Part shown: piece by piece, positions 1 through 9,595 of the stretch
How positions within the stretch are numbered: position 1 is the stretch's first letter
Layout of the letters: the number at the start of each line of letters is the position of its first letter
Source: Spiroplasma culicicola AES-1
Lineage (GTDB): Bacteria > Bacillota_I > Bacilli_A > Mycoplasmatales > Mycoplasmataceae
NCBI RefSeq assembly: GCF_000565175.1
Contig: NZ_CP006681.1
Span: 620,001-684,000, forward strand
DNA length: 64,000 nt
Direction of reading: 5' to 3'
Made by a program: the position numbers and the translations under genes
Notes under the pieces: generated by a model
Told to the model about the DNA's origin: nothing
What the model saw: the letters and a program-made list of their open reading frames with translations, nothing else
The model's database searches: none

Positions 1-308
1 CAAAATGAAAACAATTTTGAAAAATATCAATCCCAAGAGCAATGCCAATGATTGTTTATATGATAACAACTGGAATCATTAGTTCATTTAAAGTATTTCC
101 ATTAGGATTATTTGGTTCATATGAAGGTGCAGCACAAGCAAATGCACAAACAGTTGTGTTTTATATTTTTGATAAAGTAAATGCATCTTCAACTTCACCA
201 TCGTATGGAAAAGGTGGAGCCGCTTCAATTATCTTAATGACAATCATATTAGCAATAACTATAGTTAATAAATTTATTACAAATCATCTTTCAAAGAAAT
301 ATAGGTAG
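1..308 (+). CDS. Sugar ABC transporter permease, C-terminal part (5' end outside window)
   Basis: This is the last ~100 residues of an inner-membrane permease of the UgpA/MalF type. The reading frame enters at base 3 and uses two TGA codons as Trp. The stretch KQFWKISIPRAMPM matches the end of the EAA loop that contacts the ATPase subunit. Hydrophobic segments follow, with a basic tail (LSKKYR) before the stop at 306-308. The second permease starts 7 bases later, so the two form the usual heterodimer of a carbohydrate ABC importer. The ATPase and any binding protein must lie upstream of the window. The family call is firm; the substrate cannot be read. Confidence 0.8.
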
Positions 309-315
309 TTAAATT

Positions 316-1668
316 ATGAATAAAATTAAATCTAATAGTAATTTTGCAAAATTACATTCACAATATTTACAACAACAAGAAAGTTTGAAAGATGACAAAC
401 TTGCTTTAACAAATGTTAAAGCTGAATTTGAAAACAATGTAATAAAATTAAATGATAGTAATGATTTTTATACTTTTAAAGAAATTAATCATGCTCGAAA
501 AATTAAAGTAAAAAATATTAAGTCACAAATTAAAGCTTCAAAAGATATTGAACAAAAATATCTTTTATCAAATCAGATATTTAATCTTAATGATCAAGCA
601 ATTAACTTTACTAATAAAATAATTTTTAACAGTTATATCTTATTTTTCATTTCAATTTATTTTTGATTCATCAAAAAAGGAAATAAAAAATATTTAAACT
701 TTGTAAATTATAAATACAATCGAAAATTGAATAAACAAATTTTATTTACAAGCACAATGGCTGGTGAAAAATTTGTACAAAAATTCTTTAATAAATTATG
801 ACAAGGAACATTCTTATTTGTAATGGCAATTATTATTATTTTTCCATTCTACTGAATGTTAATCACTTCACTTAGAGGTTCTGATGAATTTGATCCAATG
901 AATCCAATGTCATTCTTTCCAAAGACATGATCTTTTGAAGCTTATCGAAAATTATTTGAATATATAAATGATGATTCATCAAAATTTAAAATAACTTTGA
1001 TTAGATTCTTTATAAACTCAATCATAATTAGTTTAATAACAACAATTTTACAATTAACAGTTTCTGTTATTGCTGGATTTGGTTTAGCAAACTGAAAAAC
1101 TAAACCTCAAGGAATTATTTTAATAATTATGTTATCAACAGTTATGATTCCAGGAGAAGCATTATTAATTGGACAATACATTTTTATGGTGCAATTGGGT
1201 TGAAAAAATACCATTCTAGCTTTAGTCGTACCATTTATTTCAAATGTCTTTACCATCTATTTAATGTCAAGTGCTTTTTCACAAGTTGGGGGTAGTGTTA
1301 AACATGCTGCCAAAGTTGATGGTCTTTCAACTTGAAAATACTTTTGAAAAGTTGCTTTACCTTCAATTAAATCAACAATTGTTACATCATTTGTAATTTC
1401 ATTAATTTCATCATGAAATGCAGTCTTGTGACCAACAATGGTTTTAAGTAATGGTTCAGATTGAGTAACATTGCCAATGCTCTTGTGAGATTTAATGAAA
1501 GCTAGTGGGGGAGAACCTGGTACTATCTTGGAAGATTTTGCACGTGATCCTCAAAACTTAAAAATGGCTGGAGCAATTTTATCCATCTTGCCAATGTTAA
1601 TAATGTTCTTATTCTGTAATAAACTAATAATTCGTGGAATTTCACGAGATAAAGGAGATAAGGGATAG
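316..1668 (+). CDS. Sugar ABC transporter permease (UgpE/MalG type)
   Basis: A 450-residue permease, the second half of the sugar importer. The first ~150 residues are an unusual lysine-rich N-terminal extension that includes a hydrophobic segment (SYILFFISIYFWF) and that most family members of ~280 residues lack. The classical MalG-like core then begins, with 'FPFYWMLITSLR' in the first core helix. The EAA loop reads HAAKVDGLSTWKYFWKVALP, which fits the EAA-x3-G-x9-I-x-LP consensus. TGA is used as Trp many times. The next gene starts one base after the stop, so it is probably translationally coupled. The extension could be a regulatory or ATPase-interacting region; I do not recognise it. Confidence 0.85.
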
Positions 1669-1669
1669 G

Positions 1670-2716
1670 ATGAAAAAACTAATTTCTTTAATGCTTTCTT
1701 TTAGTATTACAAGTTCACTTGCAGCAAATGTTGTTGCATGTGGAACTAATTTTAATGTCAAAATTTCATCTGATGTGTCATATTACACTTTGTCTGTTGG
1801 TAATGGTTTATTTTCTTATTTACAAGTTGAAAATAAAGCAATTCTCTTTGATGCAGGTGTAGGTTTACAAGATGGAGCTTCTTGAACTGGTGAATTACAA
1901 AAGGGAAATCAATTTCAAAGTGATTTTATGAAATCAACTGGAGTTGAAGAAATTGAAGCAATTTTTATCACTCATAATCATTCAGATCATTATGGGAATT
2001 TAGATGCTATTACTAAAAATTTTAAAGTTAACAATATTGTTATGCCTTATAATTATTCTTCATTACAGAAACGCTTTGTGAATGACAAAGAGAAATCAAA
2101 CATTGGAGATTCAAAAATATTTGTAGATCAAAATACAAATATAGTCGAAGAATATAAAAAATCATATCAATATTTAGGAATTAAATTTGAAAATTGAAGT
2201 TACACTGCAAAAGAATATATGAAAAGTACACTTTCTAATGAAAGTGATGAAAATAATCGCAGTTCAATTCTTTATGCAAGTATTAATGATCACGCATTAC
2301 TAATTACAGGAGACGCTGAAGAAAACATTGGAAAAGAAGTTATGAAAAATAGAGATTTAAGAAAAGTTGAAACTTTACAAGTTCCTCATCATGGAAGTGG
2401 AAATATGTTAAGTGCTAACTTTGTTAAAAATCTAGATCCAACTTATTGTTATGTTTCTGGAACAAATGCCAAAAATTCAGAATGAAAAGATTATGCAAAT
2501 AGTTTACAGTTTCCAACTTATAGTGGTTATACAAAGATCAGAACTTGTAATGAAATTTATCTAACAGGAACTTATCTTGATGATTCTGGCTATTCTGATG
2601 ATTTTACAGACGAATTTGATCAATTTGAAGGTTCATTTGAATATCAAATCAAAACTGATGGTTCAACTGCATTAAATTACTATGAACAAACAATTATCAA
2701 TCCAATATTTGAATAA
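1670..2716 (+). CDS. Secreted lipoprotein with ComEC-type metallo-beta-lactamase fold
   Basis: A 348-residue lipoprotein. The signal peptide ends in a lipobox (NVVAC, Cys24), so the mature protein should be anchored on the outer face of the membrane. The metal-binding motif HNHSDH is at residues 102-107, the GD of the next metal motif at 214-215, and PHHGS at 239-243. These match the C-terminal hydrolase domain of ComEC, which is also encoded at 27.5-29.5 kb. The start at 1670 is chosen over an in-frame upstream codon because it yields the lipoprotein leader and follows GGAGATAAGGG. It is coupled to the sugar permease, but the substrate is not evident. A nuclease or phosphodiesterase is plausible for this family. 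Confidence 0.82.
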
Positions 2717-2722
2717 AATTAT

Positions 2723-2760
2723 AAAAAAACATCATGGTTTTAAAACCATGATGTTTTTTT
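2723..2760. terminator. Bidirectional hairpin terminator
   Basis: A near-perfect palindrome (arms AACATCATGGTTTT / AAAACCATGATGTT) with an A-run on one side and a T-run on the other. It lies between two convergent genes and overlaps the stop codon of the minus-strand aminotransferase. Confidence 0.88.
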
Positions 2761-3805
2761 ATAATTGAGCAATGAATTCTTTAGTTAATTGAACAAGTTT
2801 TTCAATATCTTCAATTGTGTTTGAAATTGTCAAACAGATTCTAATTGTATTTTTTGCAATCAAATCTGCTCCAAAGAAAATATCATTTTCATTTAAATAT
2901 ATTTTTAACTGATTTACATTAACTTGATTGTTAAAATAAAAAACTACTAAATTTGATTTTTCAATAAAATCTTTATTATAAACATTAATATTAATTTTTT
3001 GAAATTCATTAATTAGTTTAGTTCTTAACTTATTTACATGTTCAATTATTTGTTGATCATTTTTTAATGTTCATTCAACATTATTTTTTATAATTTGTAA
3101 TAATGCAGCATTATAAGTATGGGGCATTTGATTAATAGATTCAAATTTTTTAAATAATTCAATTGTTAAATAACCTTCATTTTTAAAAATTTGATAGCTA
3201 TTAATTTCATTTTTAAATCCAATAAATGAAAAACCTGGATAAGAATTAAAACTTTTTGCAGAAGTCATTAAGAAAAAGTCACATGTTGTTTGTTTAGCTG
3301 TATGTAAATGATAAAATACAGGATAACTAACAGCATCAATAAATAATAGTTTATTGTATTTATTCAAAACCTTATAAATTAATTCAAAGTCATACATAAA
3401 ACCAGTTGAAGTTTCATTAATAACTGAAAAAAAGATATCAGAAGGATCATTTTTAATAATATCTTCAAGTTGAAACTCATTAAGGTTAAAAATATCTGTT
3501 TGGTATTCAACTACTTTAAAACCATTACCTTTAATGATTTTTTCAATGTTTTTTGCTCAATATCCTGTATTTATTAATGAAATATTTTTATTGTTTTTAT
3601 CTAAAGAACGAATAAAAATATCCATAGTTTCTGTTGCACTTGATGGAAAAATTAATACTTCTTGAGAATTAAATGTTGATTGTAAAGTTGTTTTTAAACT
3701 TGCAAAGATATTTTCAGCTTCTTGAGATCTGTGAAAAATATTACTTGATATTTCACTCATACAATTTGATTGAGGTCCTGGTGTAAATAAAATTTGTTTT
3801 TTCAT
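2759..3805 (-). CDS. Class V pyridoxal-phosphate aminotransferase
   Basis: A 348-residue enzyme of the alanine-glyoxylate / phosphonoacetaldehyde aminotransferase branch. The N-terminus has FTPGPQSNC (the 'TPGP' signature of this branch), followed by SSATETMD for the phosphate-binding loop. 'LFIDAVSYP' carries the Asp that contacts the pyridine nitrogen, and 'MTSAKSFNSYPG' the presumed Schiff-base lysine. Length fits the family. The protein is cytoplasmic, and the donor and acceptor are unknown. It lacks the Cys-containing loop expected of a cysteine desulfurase, so that role is unlikely. It lies 62 bases downstream of the next gene on the same strand and probably shares its transcript. Confidence 0.75.
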
Positions 3806-3867
3806 ATATTTTAATGCTTTCTTTCTAACTCATAAAATAGAAAATCACTTAATTAAAAGTGAAATTA

Positions 3868-4290
3868 TTAATAATATAAATTTAATTTAAGTCTTAAGGC
3901 TTTATCTAATTTTTTAATATTTTTAATAAGAGAACTAACTTCTCTTGATAAGTATATACCTAATTTATCTTGATTTGGAGCAACTATTAGATAAATTAGG
4001 GTTAAAAATTCAACTCAAAGAGCGTCATTTTCACTATATTGTTGCATTTCTGCAATATTTATATCTGATGATTCTAAAACTTGGTTTAAATTCATTTTAT
4101 ATTTGGCAATACAAATCTGATCCATAATTGCTTTACATTCTTGATTATTAAATAGGGTATGAAAAGTCATTAAAATTTCTTCACATGTTTTATTTATTTG
4201 AGTATTTGATAAAGTTTGTTCTTTTTGATCTCCCAATAGATGAAAAAGTGTTTGCATATCAACATTATTGTCAAAATTATCATTGGTCAT
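3868..4290 (-). CDS. Hypothetical protein, 140 aa
   Basis: I do not recognise this protein. It is a helical, mildly acidic cytoplasmic protein of 140 residues with one TGA Trp. A shorter reading stops at that TGA and misses the last ~50 residues, which contain a hydrophobic patch (FLTLIYLIVAP) and a basic end. The start is supported by AAAGGAGA 6-8 bases upstream. It leads the transcript that continues into the aminotransferase, and its promoter region is shared with the divergent lipoprotein gene at 4359. Confidence 0.6.
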
Positions 4291-4358
4291 ATCTCAAAAT
4301 CTCCTTTAAATTACTAATATTATAATGTAAAATATTATTTAAAGGGGATGAATTAATT

Positions 4359-5372
4359 ATGAAAAAATTATTATCTATTTTAGGAAGTGTTTCACTGATG
4401 TCAACAGCAACTGTTACAACAGTGATTTCTTGTCAAGCAGTACCTCCAGATCGTACTTTTAAAGACATAACATCAATTGATAAATTATGAGATACAAAAA
4501 ATGCTGATAAAATCTCAATTGGGGCAATCTTAAATGAAGACCAAACAAAAGTTGATATGGCTAAATTAATTCAAGAATTAATGAGATTAATTCAATTTCG
4601 TTTTAATTACGAAGAAAAGCAAAAAATTGAAACTAGTTTATTAGATACTAATATCAAAATTTACTTTAAATATACTGATCAAGAAAAAGATGCGGAACAA
4701 ATTTATGACCTTTTAGTAAGTACTGCTAAAAAATATGGAGAAAATAAATTTTTTAAAATTCCTTTAAACTTTATAATTGAAGATATTAGTGAACCAACAA
4801 ATATTCTTACTGTTGAAAAGACATTTTATTTAGTAAATAATGGTTCTTTTAGAGCTACTTATAATGGTTCAGAAAACTATGATTTTGAATATATTAAAGG
4901 ATTTAATATGACAAATAATTTTTATGAATTAAGTACTGCAGGTCAAACTACAGAAGAAGAAATTAAAGATAAGTTATGATTAAGTGACAGATACATAGCA
5001 AAAACTTATTCTTCTTCAAATTTTGAAGAAGAAGTTAAAGGAGCAATTCTTGGGTCATTTCTAGATATGCTTAATAATGATAATTACAATTATTCAGTTT
5101 CATCAATTAACCAAAAAATTGGTAAAGATTACGTGACTGATTGAAAATATAACACAGCTTTAACAATAATAAAAACTGCTTATGATATTTCAGAAAGTTC
5201 TAGCAAACTTTATGAATCTGAACTTATAACAGCAGCTAGTCAAATAGTTAAGGTTGTAGAAGGTGAAGATTTAAAAAATCTACAAGATGCAAGTAATGAA
5301 GTTCGTAATGTCAAAGTGACATTATTTGGTCAAGAAATTATTGTAAATTCAGTGCAAGCTTTAAAAAATTAA
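4359..5372 (+). CDS. Lipoprotein, 337 aa
   Basis: The leader MKKLLSILGSVSLMSTATVTT is followed by VISC, a lipobox with the lipidated Cys near residue 25. The same leader type occurs at 39436, 39984, 40580, 41912 and 44556, so this is part of a surface lipoprotein repertoire. The mature part is hydrophilic, rich in Glu, Lys and Asn, has TGA Trp codons, and shows no domain I recognise. AAAGGGG lies upstream of the start. A hairpin terminator follows directly, so it is monocistronic. Confidence 0.75.
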
Positions 5373-5383
5373 TACTAATAATG

Positions 5384-5415
5384 TAAAAACAGCATTTTAA
5401 AATGTTGTTTTTTTG
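5384..5415 (+). terminator. Hairpin terminator
   Basis: Arms AAAAACAGCATT / AATGTTGTTTTT (with one G-T pair) run straight into a T-run, just after the lipoprotein gene. Confidence 0.8.
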
Positions 5416-5482
5416 TCCAAAAAATTATATCTCATAGGTTTAATTGTTATAATAAAAATGAATTTATATTAAGGAAGCAATT

Positions 5483-5890
5483 ATGGAACAAAAAAGTATT
5501 AGTTATTTGAAAAAACAAAGAAGAAATTCAGTACAAGTCTTATATCGTACATGTTTATTAGAAGAAAATGTTATTAAAGTAAAACAAGAAATGTTAGACA
5601 ACTTTTTAATTGAAAACTTAGATAGTCAAGTAAATGAATACATTACCATTATTTTAGATTCATTTGATGATTTAAAAGAAACAATTATTCCTTTAATTGG
5701 AAGAACTTGAAGTTGAGAAAGATTACCTCATGTTATTAAAGCAATTTTAATCAATGGTGTTTATGAAATTACTAATAATATTGCTCCAAAAGCAGTTGTT
5801 ATTAGTGAATCAATTGATATGGTAAGAGAGTTTTTACCTTCATGAGATACAAATTTTATTAATGCATTATTAGATCAAGTTAATTTATAA
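5483..5890 (+). CDS. nusB: Transcription antitermination factor NusB
   Basis: A 135-residue cytoplasmic RNA-binding protein that joins NusE/S10 on boxA RNA during rRNA antitermination. The N-terminal 'QRRNSVQVLYRTCL' resembles the arginine-rich start of NusB (R-x-x-A-x-Q-x-L-Y). The C-terminal 'VIKAILINGVYEI...APKAVVISESIDMVREF' matches the family core L-x-x-A-x-x-E-I with the AV-I-NE region. Length is normal. AAGGAAG precedes the start. It opens a four-gene run (nusB, hypothetical, xseA, xseB) with gaps of 5-16 bases; nusB next to xseAB is a common arrangement in Firmicutes. Confidence 0.82.
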
Positions 5891-5906
5891 GGAGAACAAA
5901 GAAGTT

Positions 5907-7379
5907 ATGGGTTTAAATAATTTAAATGAATTAAATGTGCAGTTAAATAATTTTAAAAATAATTCACTTACAAATATTAAAAAATTATTAATGAAAGAAT
6001 TTAAAAACTTTGTTTATAAAACAAAGTTTAATCAATTACCAGATAATCCAAAAAGTTATTTAACAAAAGCTTTTTGTGATTTTTTAATGTTTAATTATTT
6101 AAACATTTTTTTAAAATCATCATTTAATGAAGCTAATTATAATTTAATTAGTGATTATCTTGAATTATCAAACAAAAAAATTCAAGATAAAAGTTTTAAA
6201 GATGTTTTGATAATTACTGCTAGTAAAGTAAGTAAATTTGATAAAAACATTAGTGACTTTGTTGAAGAAATTACTGAAAAACATAAACTTAATGTCAAAA
6301 TTAGAAATTTAGAATGATATAACATGAACTTCTTTCAAGATAAAGTTGTTCATTCACAAGAAATTGACAAAACTGAAAACCATTTGCGTGATTTTTTCTT
6401 ACAATTTGATCAAAACTTATTTGACCAATTAACTGAAAACAAATTTAAAAGTGTTAAATTAGATTTTGAAGATATGTGAAAAACTTTCTTTGAAAGAAAT
6501 ATCATTGCTTCTTTTGAAAAATTTATTTTTACACCAATTCAATTTGATCAAGATTTTGTTGAAAAAACTTATAAAAAATTACAAGAATCAATTCAACCAA
6601 ATACATTAGTTATCTTTTTAAATAATGTCGAAATAAATTCTTTATATAAGACTGCTTTCTTAAATAACATTGAATTATTTGCAAACATTATTAAAAATGA
6701 TTGTCCTGTAATTACAATTGGTGATTACAATGAATTAAACTTAATCCAAATTTTATCTTCATATAATTTAAAATCTACTTATGATATTTTAAGTTTATTT
6801 GAAACTAAAAATATAATTGAAAACAATCGTATTGAAGATGCTACAAATACTTTAAATAAATATTGAGATGATATTTTAGATTCAAAAACTTTAGATGAAA
6901 ATTTAGATGATGTCTTTAAAAACCAAACTCAAGAAAATTTTGATCTATTGCAAACAGTAACTTTAAAAGAACCAATTGATTTTGAAGAACTACAAGAAAA
7001 ACAAAAATTTAAATTATTTGTACATTTTGCTAAATTTTTTAACGATTATAATAATGAAGATAAAAATGAACTGATTGTAAAATTTAAAGAATGAAAAAAA
7101 GATTTCGAATCTTTTATAAAGATTTTTGAAAAGGGATTAGTTAATTTAAAATTAAAATCACAAAACATTGATCAAACTAGAGTCAAAACTTTTAAAGAAA
7201 AAATAAATTTAAAAACAATTAGTGAGCTTCATGAATTTATTAAAACTCGTTTTGATCAATTTGAAAGTCAAATTAGATCATCTTTTATTGATTTACAAGA
7301 CTTAGTTAATTTTTATAATTTATATATTAAAGTTAAATCTTCAATTAATGAAATCGAATTTGCATTAACAAACATATAG
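5907..7379 (+). CDS. Hypothetical protein, 490 aa, between nusB and xseA
   Basis: I do not recognise a family. This is a large helical cytoplasmic protein, very rich in Asn, Lys, Phe and Leu, with several TGA Trp codons. It has no signal peptide or membrane segment. 'TLVIFLNNVEINSLYKTAFLNNIELFANII' could form a beta-alpha unit, and the C-terminal ~130 residues look coiled-coil-like. AAGGAGA is well placed, 16 bases after nusB, and the xseA start follows 14 bases after the stop, so it is co-transcribed with them. The position suggests a link to DNA or RNA metabolism, but only by context. Confidence 0.6.
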
Positions 7380-7393
7380 AAAAGGGTGAGTCC

Positions 7394-8668
7394 ATGGATG
7401 CAGTAATTTTGAGTATAAGTGATTTGAGTGATAATTTAAAATATCATCTTGAATCATCAAATGCTTTTAAAAATATAAATATAAAAGGTGAAATCTCAAA
7501 TTTAACTTACAATAAATCTGGGCACATTTATTTTTCACTTAAAGATGCTGACAGTAAAGTTGATTGTGCTATTTGAAAATCAAATGCACAAAAATTTACT
7601 GATTTAAATCCAAGTGAAGGAACAGAAATTATTGCAACAGGGACAATTTCATTTTATAAACCCTCAGGAAAAATTACTTTTACAGTAGTTGATGTCAAGA
7701 TTGATGGAATTGGTGCTCTTGCAGAATTATATACCAAACGTTTTAAAGAATATGAAGCTAAGGGTTGATTTGCACAAGAATTTAAAAAGTCAATTAAAAA
7801 AATACCTTTAAATATTGGAATTATAACTGCTGCAACAGGAGATGCAGTTAGAGATTTAATTACAACAATGAAAAGACGTTTTCCAATTGTAAATATCTTT
7901 TTATTTCCAACCTTAGTGCAAGGAGATGGAGCTGCAAAAGATATTTCCAAAAAAATTAAACAAGCAAATGATTTTTCACCTCAACTTGATACTTTAATTG
8001 TAGGAAGAGGTGGGGGAAGTTATGAAGATCTATGAGCATTTAATGAAATTGAAGTTATTGAAGCAATTAAAAATTCAGACATTCCAATTATTTCAGGAGT
8101 TGGACATGAACCAGATATTACTCTTACAGATCATGTTGCAGATTTAAGAGCAAGTACCCCAACAGCTGCAGGAGAAGCTGCAACTCCTGATGTAAATGTT
8201 TTAATCAATAGTTTAAACAGTACTCATCAAAACTTTGCAAATATCTTGTTAACAAAGATTAACAATATTAAAACCAACTTTAATAATATAACTACCAATT
8301 TGCATACTGCAGTTAAAAATAAAATAGATAAAGAACAAAATAATTTAAATTCAACAATTGAGAGCTTTAGAAGTTCTTTTACAAATAAAATTAGAAATAT
8401 CAAAATTAATTTAATTAATTTTCAAGATTATTTTGCAAAGAGTTTAAAAACTAAATTAGAAATAATTAAACAAGAATTAGAAAAACAAGTTGAGTTAATA
8501 AATTTATTAGACCCAACAAGACCCTTACTAAAAGGATTTGCATTAATTATGCAAGATAAAAAAACATTAAAATCAGTTAATGATATTGATTCTTCCAAAC
8601 CAATGAGTGCCAAATTAATTGATGGTACTTTAAAGTTAAGCATTGATGAAATCATTAGAGAGGACTAA
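7394..8668 (+). CDS. xseA: Exodeoxyribonuclease VII large subunit
   Basis: A 424-residue catalytic subunit of ExoVII, which degrades single-stranded DNA to short oligonucleotides in the cytoplasm. The N-terminal OB-fold is visible ([20 protein letters not shown], residues ~27-46). The catalytic core has [16 protein letters not shown], then [20 protein letters not shown] and [15 protein letters not shown], all strongly conserved. A long coiled coil at ~275-370 would bind small subunits, and the C-terminal [15 protein letters not shown] is also typical. xseB starts 5 bases after the stop. Confidence 0.95.
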
Positions 8669-8673
8669 ACAAC

Positions 8674-8880
8674 ATGGAAAACAAAAACTTTACAGAAATT
8701 TTAGATCAAATTAAAGAAATTTCAAAAAAATTAAATGATCCTTCAACTTCAATTGAAGATTCAATTGATTTATTTAAAAATGGAACTGCTATTATTAAAG
8801 AAGCAAAACAACATTTAGAAACAATTGAAGGTGAAGTTAATAAAGTACTTGAAAATAATCAAGTTGAAGATTTTAAATAG
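8674..8880 (+). CDS. xseB: Exodeoxyribonuclease VII small subunit
   Basis: A 68-residue helical hairpin protein with the family pattern: FTEILDQIKEISKKLNDPS, then SIEDSIDLFKNGTAIIKEA (matching the usual 'LEESLxLFExGxxLxxxC'). Several copies coat the coiled coil of XseA. It sits directly downstream of xseA and is followed by a terminator, so it closes the nusB-xseB transcript. Confidence 0.92.
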   Translation: MENKNFTEILDQIKEISKKLNDPSTSIEDSIDLFKNGTAIIKEAKQHLETIEGEVNKVLENNQVEDFK

Positions 8881-8881
8881 T

Positions 8882-8921
8882 TAAAAAGATATAAATTTAA
8901 TATAATTTATATCTTTTTTTA
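8882..8921 (+). terminator. Hairpin terminator after xseB
   Basis: Arms AAAAAGATATAAATT / AATTTATATCTTTTT are followed by more T. It ends the nusB operon. Confidence 0.82.
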
Positions 8922-8930
8922 ATACTTTTT

Positions 8931-8969
8931 TAGATTATATAGTCTAAGATAAGATTGTGTAATACACAA
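8931..8969 (+). promoter_or_regulatory. Two palindromes upstream of ohr, possible operator
   Basis: Two dyads sit between the xseB terminator and the ohr gene: TAGATTATATAGTCTA (14 of 16 bases symmetric, 8931-8946) and TTGTGT-aat-ACACAA (perfect arms, 8955-8969). The first contains TATA-like promoter sequence. Ohr genes are often controlled by the peroxide-sensing MarR-type repressor OhrR, whose operators are palindromes. I see no ohrR here, so the assignment is inference. Confidence 0.35.
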
Positions 8970-9054
8970 GGGGTGTTTTTATTAATAAGCATCTATTTTG
9001 AAGGAATATTATTTTCTTTCAAAACTAATCAAAAAAACTAGAGGAGAAATTAAA

Positions 9055-9459
9055 ATGAAAAAAATTTATGAAGCAGTAATTAAAAACACTGGAGGAAGAG
9101 ATGGTTATGTTATATCACCAGATGAAACATTTAAATATAAAATAACAGCACCTGGAGTTAAAACAAACAATTCTACAAATCCAGAACAACTATTTGCAGC
9201 AGGATATAGTTCATGTTTTAATGGAGCATTACAATTAGTTATGAAACTTCACAATAATGTCCATCCAAGTACTATCACAGCTAAAGTGTCATTATTTGAA
9301 GATGATAAAACAGGTTTTACAATTCAAGTAGTTTTAGAAGTTAAAATTGAAGATATCGATCACGAAACTGCAACAAAATTTGTTGCAGAAGCAGACCAAG
9401 TATGTCCTTATTCTAAAGCAATCAAAAATAATGTAAAAGTTGACATTATAGTACTTTAA
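9055..9459 (+). CDS. ohr: Organic hydroperoxide resistance protein (Ohr/OsmC family)
   Basis: A 134-residue cytoplasmic thiol peroxidase that reduces organic hydroperoxides, probably using lipoyl or similar dithiol partners. The reactive cysteine is in AAGYSSCFNGAL (Cys54) and the resolving one in ADQVCPYSKA (Cys117); both match Ohr. 'NPEQLFAAGY' is the family signature before the first Cys. Start 9055 is taken because GAGGAGA lies at 9041-9047; an in-frame longer reading from 8998 lacks such a site. It is monocistronic, with its own terminator, and is a sensible defence for a catalase-free mollicute. Confidence 0.93.
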   Translation: MKKIYEAVIKNTGGRDGYVISPDETFKYKITAPGVKTNNSTNPEQLFAAGYSSCFNGALQLVMKLHNNVHPSTITAKVSLFEDDKTGFTIQVVLEVKIEDIDHETATKFVAEADQVCPYSKAIKNNVKVDIIVL

Positions 9460-9477
9460 GATTAAATATAAAAAAAT

Positions 9478-9532
9478 AAAACCCTTTTTTAAACACAATA
9501 TTAAAATATTTGTGAAAGAATAAGGGTTTTTC
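9478..9532 (+). terminator. Branched hairpin terminator
   Basis: Outer arms AAAACCCTT / AAGGGTTTT enclose an inner dyad CACAATATT / AATATTTGTG, then a T-rich tail. It ends ohr. Confidence 0.7.
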
Positions 9533-9595
9533 TTTTATAAATGTATGTTAATTAAAACTACTTTTATATACAATATTAGTGGTGAGGTATATAAA

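Noticed and set aside
3557-3805. Reading the aminotransferase as several broken fragments
   Set aside because: All breaks are TGA codons; with TGA as Trp the gene is intact. The same applies to valS, comEC, dinB, both PTS genes and others.
7654-7950. Minus-strand open frame inside xseA
   Set aside because: Antisense shadow of a clearly coding gene, with no ribosome site.
8998-9054. Longer Ohr start
   Set aside because: The extra 19 residues are unlike Ohr proteins, and the ribosome site GAGGAGA fits the ATG at 9055.
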